From assembly GCA_964346815.1 (NCBI GenBank), contig CAYFWF010000024.1:23695-87694 (forward strand): a stretch of 64,000 nt of DNA, written 5' to 3'. The position numbers and the translations under genes were made by a program. The stretch is from CAYFWF01 sp964346815. Lineage in GTDB: Bacteria > Acidobacteriota > Aminicenantia > Aminicenantales > Aminicenantaceae. Positions 43,576-53,693 of the stretch are shown piece by piece (the stretch's first letter is position 1; the number at the start of each line of letters is the position of its first letter). The notes under the pieces are model-generated. The model searched no databases and was not told the origin of the DNA. It worked only from the letters and a program-made list of their open reading frames with translations.

Positions 43576-45186
43576 ATGAAAAAAAAGGACACAGAAGAAC
43601 TTGAGGAGGTCATTCTGGAGTCTGGAATAAAAGTCAAGCCGGTCCACGGGCCTGAGGATATTCAAGACCTGAATTTTGATGAAAAGATAGGTCAACCAGG
43701 TGCCTACCCCTTCACAAGAGGCATCCATCCCGAGATGTACAGAAAACGTCCTTGGACTATGCGGCAGTATTCTGGATTTGGCACCCCAAAGGAAACAAAT
43801 GAGAGATTCAAATGGCTCTTGGAGCAGGGCCAAACTGCGCTCAATGTGGCGTTCGATTTGCCAACCCAGCTTGGATTGGATTCAGACCATCCGTTCGCCG
43901 AAGAAGAAGTCGGCCGAGTAGGGATGGCCATAGATACGCTCGAAGATTTAGAAGAAGCTTTCGAAGACATCCCCATCGAAAGGATCAGCACTTCGTTAAC
44001 CATCAATCCTGTAGCATCTGTTCTCTTGGCCATGTATCTTGCGGTGGCTGAGAAGCAGGGCATATCCTGGGACCAGGTGAGAGGCACGACTCAAAATGAT
44101 ATCCTGAAAGAGTTCATAGGAAGAGGAACCTGGATTTTTCCGGTGGAGCCTTCGATCCGCCTGATCGGCGATATGGTCGAATTCTGTTCCCAAAACGTTC
44201 CCAAATTCAATCCCTTCAGCGTTTGTGGCTATCATATCAGAGAATCCGGGGCTACTCCGGTCCAGGAGATGGCCTATGCCTTCCAGATCGCTATTACATA
44301 CATCCAGGAGGTCATCAAACGGGGTTTGCACATCGATGATTTTGCCGGAAGAATTGCCTTCAACTTCGATATTCACGGGAATCTATGGGAACAGGTGGCG
44401 AAGTTCAGGGCAGGAAGAAGACTCTGGGCGGGGATCATAAAGGAACGGTTTGGCGCCCAGAATCCCCGTTCCATGACGTTGAGAATGATCGCAGGAGGCG
44501 GTGGCGGTGGTCTCACCGTACAGCAGCCCGAAAACAATATCGTGAGAGGAGCTTATTATGCCTTGATCTCTGCGTTATCCGGAACCCAGACCATGGCACT
44601 CTGTTCCTATGACGAGGCCTATACCATACCTTCAAAAAAGGCTGCTCTGATCAGTTTGAGAACCATGCAGATTCTGGCAGATGAAATGGGGCTCAGAGAC
44701 ACCGTCGATCCCCTGGGAGGATCTTACTATATTGAATGGTTAACCAACGAGATGGAAAAAAAGATTGTGGAATGCATGGAAAGGGTGGAATCTCTGGGCG
44801 GGATGATCGTGGCTGTCCAGGAAGGGCGTATTCAGAGGGAAGTGAGTCATCAGGCTTACATAAGGGAAAAAAAGATTCAGTCGGGAGAAATTCCGAAGAT
44901 CGGAGTGAATAAGTATGTCATGGAAGAAGAAGCAGCGGATGTTGAACTGCATCCTTTCAATCCCCAGGTTGCTCAGGAACAGAAAAGGAAATTGGAGAAA
45001 ATAAAGGCACGAAGAGACGGAACGGAAGTAGAGAACGCATTGGCAGAATTGGAAAAAGCCGCTCGAGAAGAAAGCAATGTGATGCATCCTCTTTTAAAAG
45101 CCGTGAAGAGCTATGCGACCCTGGGAGAAATAACCGGAGTTTTTAGACGAATTTTTGGAGAATTCCAAGAACCCAAAGGCCTATGA
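43576..45186 (+). CDS. Methylmalonyl-CoA mutase, catalytic subunit
   Basis: 536 residues: the TIM-barrel substrate domain without B12 domain. Substrate-pocket residues are those of true methylmalonyl-CoA mutase, each exactly 24 positions below Propionibacterium numbering: Y65 (RQYSGFG; Tyr89), A92 (Ala116), R183 (FIGRGTW; Arg207), Y219-H220 (GYH; Tyr243, His244). Isobutyryl- and 2-hydroxyisobutyryl-CoA mutases differ at these sites. It isomerises (R)-methylmalonyl-CoA and succinyl-CoA using adenosylcobalamin. It overlaps hyuA by 4 bases. No MeaB chaperone is in the window. Confidence 0.94.
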   Translation: MKKKDTEELEEVILESGIKVKPVHGPEDIQDLNFDEKIGQPGAYPFTRGIHPEMYRKRPWTMRQYSGFGTPKETNERFKWLLEQGQTALNVAFDLPTQLGLDSDHPFAEEEVGRVGMAIDTLEDLEEAFEDIPIERISTSLTINPVASVLLAMYLAVAEKQGISWDQVRGTTQNDILKEFIGRGTWIFPVEPSIRLIGDMVEFCSQNVPKFNPFSVCGYHIRESGATPVQEMAYAFQIAITYIQEVIKRGLHIDDFAGRIAFNFDIHGNLWEQVAKFRAGRRLWAGIIKERFGAQNPRSMTLRMIAGGGGGGLTVQQPENNIVRGAYYALISALSGTQTMALCSYDEAYTIPSKKAALISLRTMQILADEMGLRDTVDPLGGSYYIEWLTNEMEKKIVECMERVESLGGMIVAVQEGRIQREVSHQAYIREKKIQSGEIPKIGVNKYVMEEEAADVELHPFNPQVAQEQKRKLEKIKARRDGTEVENALAELEKAAREESNVMHPLLKAVKSYATLGEITGVFRRIFGEFQEPKGL

Positions 45187-47321
45187 CTGAATACAAAATC
45201 GGAATAGACGTCGGGGGTACGTTCACAGATTTTTTGCTGACCTCGAACGAAGGGGATTCAGAAATATACAAAGTTTTGTCCACACCAGACGATCCCTCGA
45301 TTGGATTGCTGAATGGTCTCTCTCGAATGGCGGAGGACCATCAGTCCACCTTGAGGGATTTTCTCAAAAAGGTCAAAACAATCGTACATGGAACGACTGT
45401 GACGACCAACGCTGTCTTGACCAGAAAAGGAGCCAAGACAGGGCTTCTTACTACCAAAGGCTTGAGAGATGCCCTCGAGATGCGAAGAGGGATCAGGGAA
45501 GAGCAGTATAACAACCGCTACACCAACGTCGATCCTCTGGTGCCGAGATGCTTGAGATTCCCCATCCAAGAGAGGGTCGATTACAAAGGCGATTCTATCA
45601 CTGCGCTCAAAGAATCAGATGTATTTGACGCAGTAGAGCTCTTTAAAAAAGAGGGGATCGAAGCTATCGCTATCTGCTTCATGAATTCGTTCGCCAACGA
45701 TATTCACGAGCGCAGTGCTGCAGAAATAATCAAGGAGGAATTGGGAATTGGGCGTAATGATTCAAGTCCCTATTTCACGGCCTCTGCCGAATTTCTGCCG
45801 AGCATCAGGTTCTACGATCGTGTTTCAACCACGGTGCTCAATTCATATGTGGGGCCCATCTTACGGCGTTATCTGACGAGCCTGGTCAAAAAATTGAAGG
45901 ACATCGGATTTGAGGGGGTGCTGCTCATCATGCAGTCCAATGGAGGTGTCGTTTCTCCTCAGATCGCTATCGATAGGGCAGCGGTGACGCTCTTATCAGG
46001 TCCGGCCGCAGGTCCGGTTGCTGGGATTGAGTATACCTCTGTGCACGGCTACGACGACTGCATCACCATAGATATGGGGGGGACGAGCTTTGACGCGGCC
46101 CTCATAAAAGCAAGAACTCCTTTGATAACCACTGAAGGAGAACTCGATCGATTGAAAATCGCTCTCCCCATGCTGGGAATTGTAACCATCGGTGCGGGAG
46201 GAGGAAGTATCGGCTGGGTGGATGAAGGAGGCCTCTTGCGGATGGGGCCTCAGAGTGCCGGATCGAATCCAGGACCTGCCTGTTATGACTTGGGGGGAGA
46301 GCTGCCGACCTGTACGGATGCTGACTTGGTACTGGGCTATTTGGATAAAGATTTTTTTGCTGGAGGAAAAATTCCTCTGAGCTCTGAAAAGGCAGAAAAG
46401 GCCATTCGAGAAAAAATCGCTGCACCCCTGAACTTGGATGTGACAGAAGCTGCGGCTGGAATGTATCGTGTGATAAATGTCAATATGGCGACAGGAGTGC
46501 GTGAAGTCAGTGTAAAACGGGGGCACGATCCGAGAGAATTCCCTCTGGTCGTTGCAGGAGGAGCAGGGCCAGTTCATGCCTGCATGATCGGGCTGGAGCT
46601 CGAGATCCCTGTTATGATCATCCCTAAGGAGTCATCGATATTTTGTGCAGCCGGAATGTTGATGTCCGATTTGAAGCATGATTTTGTCAGGACTTATTCT
46701 ACAGTTCTGTCGGAAATGGATGTGAAAAAATTTCAGACCTATTTTTTGGAAATGGAGGAAGAGGCAGTAAAGCTTCTTGAATCAGAGCAGATCCAGAGGG
46801 ATGCTGTCCAGCACGTCTATTCTCTGGATATGAGATATATTAAGCAGTACCATGAGGTGAATGTGAAAATCACGAAACGAGACATCGAAAATGGGGATAT
46901 CAGTCGCATGGAAGGCTTGTTTCACCCAGAACACAATCGACTGTATGGATATTCCCTGGAAGAACAGGGAACCCCGATCGAGCTCATCAACCTCAGGCTG
47001 TTGAGCAAAGGAAAAACTGTTAAGCCCGGTTTTAGACAGGAAGAATATGATGGGGAAGACCCTAGCAGGGCCCTTAAAAAGAGACGCAGCGTTTATCTTC
47101 CGCTTGAGAAAGCCTTCCGTGAAGTATCCGTTTATGACGGACATAAATTGAGATGCGGAAATAGGGTAGAGGGACCGGCCTTGATAGAACAAGTGAACAC
47201 AACGACTTTCGTATCTCCCGAATACAGCGTTCTCTGCGACAGGTATGGAAGTTACACCATGTACTTGAAAGAGAGAGAAAAGGAAATCGAAGAAAAAATT
47301 GGCGGCTTTAAGAATGGCTGA
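45183..47321 (+). CDS. hyuA: Hydantoinase/oxoprolinase family, subunit A
   Basis: 712 residues. ATPase-type fold motifs: GIDVGGTFTDFLL (phosphate 1), HGTTVTTNAVL, SGPAAGPVAG, and DMGGTSFDAALI (phosphate 2), then AGGAGPVHA. The family includes N-methylhydantoinase, oxoprolinase, and acetone and acetophenone carboxylases, all ATP-dependent and working with HyuB. No third (gamma) carboxylase subunit is adjacent, which favours a hydrolase of a cyclic amide or lactam. Overlaps the mutase by 4 bases. Confidence 0.87.
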   Translation: MTEYKIGIDVGGTFTDFLLTSNEGDSEIYKVLSTPDDPSIGLLNGLSRMAEDHQSTLRDFLKKVKTIVHGTTVTTNAVLTRKGAKTGLLTTKGLRDALEMRRGIREEQYNNRYTNVDPLVPRCLRFPIQERVDYKGDSITALKESDVFDAVELFKKEGIEAIAICFMNSFANDIHERSAAEIIKEELGIGRNDSSPYFTASAEFLPSIRFYDRVSTTVLNSYVGPILRRYLTSLVKKLKDIGFEGVLLIMQSNGGVVSPQIAIDRAAVTLLSGPAAGPVAGIEYTSVHGYDDCITIDMGGTSFDAALIKARTPLITTEGELDRLKIALPMLGIVTIGAGGGSIGWVDEGGLLRMGPQSAGSNPGPACYDLGGELPTCTDADLVLGYLDKDFFAGGKIPLSSEKAEKAIREKIAAPLNLDVTEAAAGMYRVINVNMATGVREVSVKRGHDPREFPLVVAGGAGPVHACMIGLELEIPVMIIPKESSIFCAAGMLMSDLKHDFVRTYSTVLSEMDVKKFQTYFLEMEEEAVKLLESEQIQRDAVQHVYSLDMRYIKQYHEVNVKITKRDIENGDISRMEGLFHPEHNRLYGYSLEEQGTPIELINLRLLSKGKTVKPGFRQEEYDGEDPSRALKKRRSVYLPLEKAFREVSVYDGHKLRCGNRVEGPALIEQVNTTTFVSPEYSVLCDRYGSYTMYLKEREKEIEEKIGGFKNG

Positions 47322-49044
47322 AATAGATAAAATATTGGCATCGGTCTTCCAGAGAAGGTTCAAATCCATCACAGAAGAAATGAGTATCGTCATGACCAAA
47401 ACAACCCGGTCGCCCATCCTCTGCGAAGCCAAGGACTTTGTCACCGGCCTTTATGATGGGCAAGGGAAAATGCTCGAGCAAACGGAAAATCTTCCTATTC
47501 TTTCTTTTTCCCTGGGACCTGTATGTGAGTATATCGTCGATTTTTTCGGGGAGGAAATCTATCCCGGAGACGTCATCTTTCATAATGATGTTTTTTCGAT
47601 GGGCAACCAGAATAACGATGTGGCTGTGTATAAACCCATATTCTTCGAAAACAAGCTGATAGCCTGGGCAGCCGCAAAGGGACATCAAGCAGATATCGGA
47701 GGTGCCGTTCCGGGCGGGTATAATCCCAAGGCTACCGAGGTTTGGCAGGAAACACTCCGCATCCCCCCTGTTAAGGTTTATGAGCGCGGCAAATTGCGAA
47801 AGGATGTCTGGGACCTCATTTTCGCCAATATACGGTTCGATATGGTGGCTGCTGATATGAGAGCTCAAATTGGGTCATGTGTGGTGGGAGAGAGAGGAGT
47901 TTTGAAGCTAGTCGAGAAATACGGATTAGATGTCTTTGAATCCCATAAAGAATATCTGTTTGATTCTACCGAGAGAATGATGCGCTCGGAGATAGCGACC
48001 ATACCCAACGGAGTCTATCACGGAGAAGCGACCGTCTATTTCGACGGTCGAACGCCCGGCTCAAGATATAAGATAAGAGTCAAAATTACCGTAAGGGATG
48101 AAGAAATCATCTTCGATTACTCCGATACAGATGCACAAACCGATGGATTTGTCAACGGCACTTTTACATCTTCGGCCAGCGCCACACTCTTGACCTTTCT
48201 CCAGATGGTCAATCCGGATATGCCGCACAATGACGGGATGGTGAGGCCGGTGAATATTATCATTCCAGAAGGGACCATCCTCAATGCCCGGTATCCGGCC
48301 GCAACGACTTTCGGAAACCACCTCTGTCCTCCAAATGCAGATGCCATTATTCGCGCTTTATCGAAAGCCATACCGAAAAGAATCACCGCTGGATGGAACC
48401 AGCTATTGTGCTACCTTACCAGCGGTTATGATCCTCGCAAGAAAGACAATTATGTCGACATCGGATTTCTGGGATTGAAGGGTGGTTCAGGCGCCACCTT
48501 TGGTGTAGATGGCTACGACCATATCGGAATGATCGATGCCTCTGGAGGGGTGCTCGATCAAGATTATGAGATGTTCGAGCAGCAGACCCCGCATCTTTTG
48601 CTCAAGCACGAATACTGGTGTGATTCAGCCGGGGCCGGCCAATGGCGGGGTGGACTTGGGGTCGAGACAGAGTTCATAATCGGAGGCAGTAATACCAAAG
48701 TGGTAACTTTTGGAGACGGAGATGTAGAGCCTGCTTTTGGACTGTTTGAGGGAAAGAACGGGACTTTGAATGCGATTGAACTGCGCTATCCCGATGGAAA
48801 AGTCTATAAAACCACAAGCAAGGATTTGGTTGAAAACGTTCCCTCAGGAACCACCCTTTGCCAGCAGGCTGGGGGGGGAGGAGGATACGGAGATCCCTAT
48901 AGCCGGTCTCCAGAACTGGTTGTGCAAGAAGTAAAAAACGGAATCATCAGCATCGAACGAGCAAAACAAGATTACGGAGTGATCATCGATTCGGGTACGC
49001 TGGAGTTGAATTTGGCGGAGACGGAAAGAATAAGAAAAAAATAA
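47314..49044 (+). CDS. hyuB: Hydantoinase/oxoprolinase family, subunit B
   Basis: 576 residues from the ATG at 47314, overlapping hyuA by 8 bases. Typical features: TRSPILCEAKDF, IFHNDVFSMGNQNND, WAAAKGHQADIGG with the metal-binding His/Asp, and the glycine-rich end AGGGGGYGDP. Partner of HyuA. Confidence 0.9.
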   Translation: MAEIDKILASVFQRRFKSITEEMSIVMTKTTRSPILCEAKDFVTGLYDGQGKMLEQTENLPILSFSLGPVCEYIVDFFGEEIYPGDVIFHNDVFSMGNQNNDVAVYKPIFFENKLIAWAAAKGHQADIGGAVPGGYNPKATEVWQETLRIPPVKVYERGKLRKDVWDLIFANIRFDMVAADMRAQIGSCVVGERGVLKLVEKYGLDVFESHKEYLFDSTERMMRSEIATIPNGVYHGEATVYFDGRTPGSRYKIRVKITVRDEEIIFDYSDTDAQTDGFVNGTFTSSASATLLTFLQMVNPDMPHNDGMVRPVNIIIPEGTILNARYPAATTFGNHLCPPNADAIIRALSKAIPKRITAGWNQLLCYLTSGYDPRKKDNYVDIGFLGLKGGSGATFGVDGYDHIGMIDASGGVLDQDYEMFEQQTPHLLLKHEYWCDSAGAGQWRGGLGVETEFIIGGSNTKVVTFGDGDVEPAFGLFEGKNGTLNAIELRYPDGKVYKTTSKDLVENVPSGTTLCQQAGGGGGYGDPYSRSPELVVQEVKNGIISIERAKQDYGVIIDSGTLELNLAETERIRKK

Positions 49045-49068
49045 ACACCCCGTCTTGAATTATTCAGG

Positions 49069-49440
49069 CTATTTTATCCTATGAAACCACATCAGCGGAA
49101 GCCAGAGCTGATGCCCATAAGGAATCTTTTTATGATTCACCAGAACTTCGGTGCCCTCCCACTCATGGACAAGGTTGAACAGCTTGAAAAGCTCTTCGAC
49201 CTCTGCGGGTGTATAGGTAGCTGAATGACGGATCCACTCACCGCCCCCTTCTTCTTTGTAGGTGGGATTTCTTTTTGCCAGATCCACGGCCCTGGCATAG
49301 TTGGGGGAGATTTTGTAACCGAATTCAATGGTTATCTTGAACGTCTTCGCCTTGGTGCTGGGTTGGAGAATACTGTCAAGTTTTGCTTCGGACGCTTTAT
49401 CCGTACCTGGATTCTTTTTCTCCGCCATTCTCTTTATCAC
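49069..49440 (-). CDS. Conserved-looking hypothetical protein
   Basis: 123 residues, not recognised. GTG at 49440 has GGAAGG 5 bases upstream; ATG at 49428 (MAEKKN) is an alternative. Charged N terminus, then an alpha/beta pattern with aromatic clusters (FGYKISPNYARAVDLAK, WIRHSATYTPAEVEELFKLF) and a Trp/His-rich tail (GHQLWLPLMWFHRIK). No signal, membrane segment or Cys. It lies between hyuB and queA with its own short leader. Confidence 0.55.
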   Translation of the reverse strand: MIKRMAEKKNPGTDKASEAKLDSILQPSTKAKTFKITIEFGYKISPNYARAVDLAKRNPTYKEEGGGEWIRHSATYTPAEVEELFKLFNLVHEWEGTEVLVNHKKIPYGHQLWLPLMWFHRIK

Positions 49441-49495
49441 CAGTCCTTCCGATTCTATATATGATATAGGCTGGAATTTGTCAACTTGAACCAGG

Positions 49496-50530
49496 CTAAA
49501 TGATGAGCATGCAGTCGCCGTAGCTGTAGAACCTGTATCGATGGCGGATGGCTTCCTGATAGGCTTTTTTGATCAGGGCGAGACCCGTAAAAGCCGATAC
49601 CAACATGAGTAGCGTGGAGCGTGGAAGATGAAAATTTGTCAGCAACCTATCCACAACCTTGAACTTATACCCAGGATAAATGAACAGGTTCGTTGAAAAT
49701 TGTCCGGATCGTGTGATCCCGCCCTCGGCAGCACTTTCCAAAGCCCTTACCGATGTCGTTCCCACGGCAAGGACTGGTTTGTTTTTTTGTTTTCCTTGAG
49801 TAATCAGCTGTGCAGTTTTGGGAGGCACCGTGTATGTTTCCTCGAGCATACAGTGATCTTCGATTTTATCCGCTCTGACTGGATGGAAAGTGGCCAATCC
49901 CACATCCAGGAAGAGCTCACACACCGTAACTCCCTTTCTTTTGATCTTTTCAAGAATCCGAGGAGTGAAGTGCAGACCTGCTGTGGGGGCTGCAATCGAT
50001 CCATCTTTTTTGGCAAAAACGGTCTGGTACCTTTCCAGATCCAGATGTCTGAATGCAGAGTCCATTTTTTTTCGCCGAATATAAGGGGGAAGGGGCGCGT
50101 ATCCCTCTCTCTTTAACAGCACAACGATATCCCTGGAATGAAATTGAAGCCATCGCCTTCCTTCAGGCCCCATCTTTATGACCTGTCCTTCGTATCCCTT
50201 TGAAAAACGGAACCTATCCCCCAGCCTTGCTCTTTTGGCAGGGCGGCAGATCACTTCCCAAATCCCCGTTTCCTTTTCCTGGAGAAAGAGGAATTCGATC
50301 AATCGTCCATCATCCTTGAGACCCCAAATTTTTGCAGGTATGACTTTAGACGAGTTGAGAACCACAATGTCTTCTTTTTCGAGGAATTGGGGGAGCTCAA
50401 AAAAATGCGCATGGACGATTTCTCCCGTCTGCCTTTTCAACACCAGCATTCGTGATCGATCTCTTTGGGCATGAGGTGTCTGGGCTATGAGCTCGGAGGG
50501 GAGGGGGTAATCAAAATCAGATACAAACAT
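49496..50530 (-). CDS. queA: QueA, SAM:tRNA ribosyltransferase-isomerase
   Basis: 344 residues. Transfers and rearranges the ribose of SAM onto preQ1-tRNA to form epoxyqueuosine. Visible: DFDYPLPSELIAQ start, LNSSKVIPAK, PTAGLHFT, LDVGLATFHPV, TTSVRALESA, and FHLPRSTLLMLVSAF. Last gene of the yebC-ruvC-ruvA-ruvB-queA set. Confidence 0.96.
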   Translation of the reverse strand: MFVSDFDYPLPSELIAQTPHAQRDRSRMLVLKRQTGEIVHAHFFELPQFLEKEDIVVLNSSKVIPAKIWGLKDDGRLIEFLFLQEKETGIWEVICRPAKRARLGDRFRFSKGYEGQVIKMGPEGRRWLQFHSRDIVVLLKREGYAPLPPYIRRKKMDSAFRHLDLERYQTVFAKKDGSIAAPTAGLHFTPRILEKIKRKGVTVCELFLDVGLATFHPVRADKIEDHCMLEETYTVPPKTAQLITQGKQKNKPVLAVGTTSVRALESAAEGGITRSGQFSTNLFIYPGYKFKVVDRLLTNFHLPRSTLLMLVSAFTGLALIKKAYQEAIRHRYRFYSYGDCMLII

Positions 50531-50557
50531 ACTGGTTTGGATACATATAGCTGAAGC

Positions 50558-51580
50558 TTATTTCTTAAAAAGCTTCCCCTGAGCCGGAGAATTAGAGGGA
50601 AGTCCAAGATGCTTGTGTGCTTTTTGTGTGACACGGCGCCCCCGAACGGTCCGCTCCAAAAAGCCAATCCTCATCAGAAAAGGTTCGTAGATGGACTCGA
50701 TCGTATCCTTCTCTTCGTCTATGGCCGCAGCGATGGTGTTGATTCCAACAGGACCTCCCCCAAAGTTTTCGACAATTGTCAGTAGGATTTTGCGGTCGAC
50801 GTCATCCAGACCAAGAGAGTCCACTTCCATCATATCCAGAGCTTTGGTGGCTTCCTTGGAGGTGATTTTACCATCAGAAATGACATCTGCATAATCCCTG
50901 ACACGCCGCAGGAGCCGGTTAGCGACCCGGGGAGTTCCTCTGGCCCGGCTGGAAATGTGCCTCGCTCCTTTTTCATCGATGCTTACGTTGAGGATGGAAG
51001 CGGATCTCTTTATGATTTGTTCCAGATCCTTATCATCGTAGTAATCCAGCCGGTGAATGATGCCAAAACGTCCTCTCAGCGGTGCCGTGATGCGTCCTGC
51101 CCGGGTTGTGGCGCCGATAAGGGTGAATTTTTTGAGCTGGAGCTTATGACTTCTTGCCCCAGGCCCTTGTCCGATAACAATATCCAAGCGAAAGTCCTCC
51201 ATGGCCGAGTACAAAATTTCCTCGACAGCCGGATGCAGACGATGGATCTCGTCAATGAACAGGATTTCTTTATGCTGCATGTTCGAGAGGATGGCAGATA
51301 AGTCTCCGGTTCTTTCGATTACGGGACCGGATGTAGGTTTGATGCCCACTCCCAGTTCTTTTGCCATTAGATAAGCAAGGCTCGTTTTCCCCAAACCCGG
51401 AGGGCCATAGAGGAGAACATGGTCGAGGGCATCGTCACGTTTGCGAGCTGCTTCTATAAAAATCTTTAAGTTTGTCTTTATCGTTTCCTGGCCGATAAAT
51501 TCATCGAAGTTTCGTGGGCGGAGATTGTCTTCAAACTCAATGTCCTCCTTCGTTCGAACTGGATTCAGAACGTCAGTCAT
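50558..51580 (-). CDS. ruvB: RuvB, Holliday junction branch-migration ATPase
   Basis: 340 residues. Walker A GPPGLGKTSLA, Walker B IDEIHRL, sensor 1 ATTRAG, arginine finger GRFG, and the C-terminal winged helix (GFLERTVRGRRVT). The AAA+ motor that drives RuvA-bound junctions. Confidence 0.97.
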   Translation of the reverse strand: MTDVLNPVRTKEDIEFEDNLRPRNFDEFIGQETIKTNLKIFIEAARKRDDALDHVLLYGPPGLGKTSLAYLMAKELGVGIKPTSGPVIERTGDLSAILSNMQHKEILFIDEIHRLHPAVEEILYSAMEDFRLDIVIGQGPGARSHKLQLKKFTLIGATTRAGRITAPLRGRFGIIHRLDYYDDKDLEQIIKRSASILNVSIDEKGARHISSRARGTPRVANRLLRRVRDYADVISDGKITSKEATKALDMMEVDSLGLDDVDRKILLTIVENFGGGPVGINTIAAAIDEEKDTIESIYEPFLMRIGFLERTVRGRRVTQKAHKHLGLPSNSPAQGKLFKK

Positions 51581-51649
51581 TCATATGCCTTTTGTCACTA
51601 ATAGTAAAGATTAGCGAATGATTAGTAAAGTGTGAATGTTCCGCTGAGG

Positions 51650-52237
51650 TCAAATTTTTGCCAATCTCTTCAGGCTTTCCCGGAGAAGTTTTTCGAATCC
51701 TACTTCCAAAGAAAAGATCCGCATACATTCGTCGACGATTTTTTCCACTTCTCTTCTCTTGAATCCCAGATTCATGAGGGCTGATACCAGGTCTTCTTTT
51801 TCTTTGGAGCTGGAGGTTTCAAGGACTTTCTCTTTCAGGTCCAGCTTCTCCTGGAGTTCCAAAGCGATACGCATGGCCGTTTTTTTCCCGATTCCAGGGA
51901 TGAGAGAGATCCGGGCGATGTCGCTTCTTCTGATAGCGTCCTCCAGATCTGAAGCCTCGATCCCTGAAAGAATATTCAGGGCAATCTTAGGGCCTATGCC
52001 CGAGATATTGATGAGTTTCAGGAAAAGCTCTCTTTCCTCTTCGGAGTGAAAGCCATACAAAGCGAGTGTGTTATCCGTCATATGTGTGTAAATATGAAGG
52101 GCGACGGTCTCGTTGAAATCTCCCAGCTTCAGGTAGGTCGACAGGGGAATCCAGGCACTATACCCGACTCCGCCGATTTCGAGGATGACCTGGTTGGGGG
52201 ATTTTTGGATCACTTTCCCCTTCAAGTAAGCAATCAT
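51650..52237 (-). CDS. ruvA: RuvA, Holliday junction-binding protein
   Basis: 195 residues. OB-fold start (MIAYLKGKVIQKSPN), two helix-hairpin-helix elements (ISGIGPKIALNIL and IPGIGKKTAMRIAL), acidic pin region, and a flexible linker to domain III, which contacts RuvB. Confidence 0.96.
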   Translation of the reverse strand: MIAYLKGKVIQKSPNQVILEIGGVGYSAWIPLSTYLKLGDFNETVALHIYTHMTDNTLALYGFHSEEERELFLKLINISGIGPKIALNILSGIEASDLEDAIRRSDIARISLIPGIGKKTAMRIALELQEKLDLKEKVLETSSSKEKEDLVSALMNLGFKRREVEKIVDECMRIFSLEVGFEKLLRESLKRLAKI

Positions 52238-52245
52238 CGCACTCT

Positions 52246-52746
52246 CTATCTTCCAGGGCCTTTAATTTTTTGTTCAAATATTCTCGAGTTGAGATGGCAG
52301 TAGGCTGTAGCCAGTGCATCGGAGGCATCGGTGTCCAAATCGGATTCTTTGATATCGAGAAGGGTCCTTATCATTGTCTTTACCTGGTTCTTATCGGCTC
52401 GTCCATATCCCGTTACAGATTTTTTTATTTCCAGTGGAGAATATTCAAAAAGATCGCAGTCGTGGGAAGCTACTGCAACCAGGGCGGCTCCCCGAACTTG
52501 CCCCAAGGTGATAGCCGTTTTTATGTTTTGGGCGTAAAAGGGATTCTCTATGGCTACTTCCGTCGGTCTGTAAGCTTGAATGATTTTTTCCAGTTGACTT
52601 CTTATCAAGTTTATCTTGTGATGGAAGATAAGACGACGGGATGGTTTTATGACACCGTATTCCACAACCGAATAGCTGGTGTCGGAGTATTCGATGATGC
52701 CAAATCCTGTAGATTGCACGCTGGGATCGATACCGAGAACCCTCAT
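52246..52746 (-). CDS. ruvC: RuvC, Holliday junction resolvase
   Basis: 166 residues. Catalytic acids visible as D in GIDPSVQSTGFG, E in AIENPFY, and D in SDASDALATAYCH. Cuts junctions positioned by RuvAB. Eight bases from ruvA. Confidence 0.96.
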   Translation of the reverse strand: MRVLGIDPSVQSTGFGIIEYSDTSYSVVEYGVIKPSRRLIFHHKINLIRSQLEKIIQAYRPTEVAIENPFYAQNIKTAITLGQVRGAALVAVASHDCDLFEYSPLEIKKSVTGYGRADKNQVKTMIRTLLDIKESDLDTDASDALATAYCHLNSRIFEQKIKGPGR

Positions 52747-52800
52747 GATTCGAGAAAAAATAAATGCCGATTTACTGAGGATAAACCCATAGCCGTTATC

Positions 52801-53550
52801 TCAGCTTGAATACTTTGCGATTTCTTCTTCATCAATATCAAAATTGGCCCACACATTCTGGACATCGTCATGGTCCTCGAGTTCCTCCATCAGCCGGAGG
52901 AGCTGCTGTGCCTGTTTTCCTTCCAGCTTCACATAATTTTGTGGGATTTGTCCCAGATTGGCGGCTTCGATTTCGATATCACTGTTTTTCAAAGCATCGA
53001 CCACGGCTTCGTATGTATCAGGGGGTGTGAAGACCTCGTAGTTGCTACCGTCCTCTCTGAGATCTTCGGCTCCGGCCTCCAAGATGACATTGAGGAGATG
53101 ATCTTCGGAAGCCTTGGATTTCTCCACTACTATGTATCCTTTTCGTTTGAACATCCAGGCCACACAACCGGATTCTCCTATATTCCCCCCATTTCTACTG
53201 AATATGTGCCGAAGTTCGGAAACGGTCCGGTTCTTATTGTCCGAAAGGACTTCGATGAGGATGGCTACTCCGCCTGGACCGTATCCTTCATAGGTGTATT
53301 CTTCGTAAGTCGTTCCTTCGAGCTGACCTGTACCTTTCATGATAGCTCTCTTGATGTTATCGGAAGGCATGTTCACAGCTTTTGCATCGGCAACCGCCTT
53401 TCTCAGTCTCGGGTTTGTCTCAGGATCTCCACCTCCCATACGGGCGGCCACGGCGAGTTCACGAATGATTTTGGTAAAGATTTTCCCCCTTTTGGCATCC
53501 TGGGCAGCTTTTTTATGCTTGATGGAATGCCATTTTGAATGCCCTGACAT
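52801..53550 (-). CDS. YebC/PmpR/TACO1 family protein
   Basis: 249 residues with the full YebC signature: SGHSKWHSIKHKKAAQDAKRG at the start, GGGDPETNPRLR, and the GYGPGGVAI loop. Members act as transcription regulators or as translation factors relieving ribosome stalling at proline runs. Linkage to ruvC is common. Confidence 0.95.
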   Translation of the reverse strand: MSGHSKWHSIKHKKAAQDAKRGKIFTKIIRELAVAARMGGGDPETNPRLRKAVADAKAVNMPSDNIKRAIMKGTGQLEGTTYEEYTYEGYGPGGVAILIEVLSDNKNRTVSELRHIFSRNGGNIGESGCVAWMFKRKGYIVVEKSKASEDHLLNVILEAGAEDLREDGSNYEVFTPPDTYEAVVDALKNSDIEIEAANLGQIPQNYVKLEGKQAQQLLRLMEELEDHDDVQNVWANFDIDEEEIAKYSS

Positions 53551-53693
53551 TTTGACTCCTCGTTTTCTGAATCAACTGAATTCTAACACAATCAATGAAA
53601 TAATTAAAGTAGGGTGGACTGCATTAAAAATGCCTCCAGACAAGCGGGATATTGCAAAAAGAAGATGTGAGCCAAATATTTCGATCCATGCGC

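Noticed and set aside
43576..45186. 2-hydroxyisobutyryl-CoA or isobutyryl-CoA mutase
   Set aside because: Y65, A92 and R183 match methylmalonyl-CoA mutase; the other mutases carry Ile/Asp or Phe/Gln at these sites.
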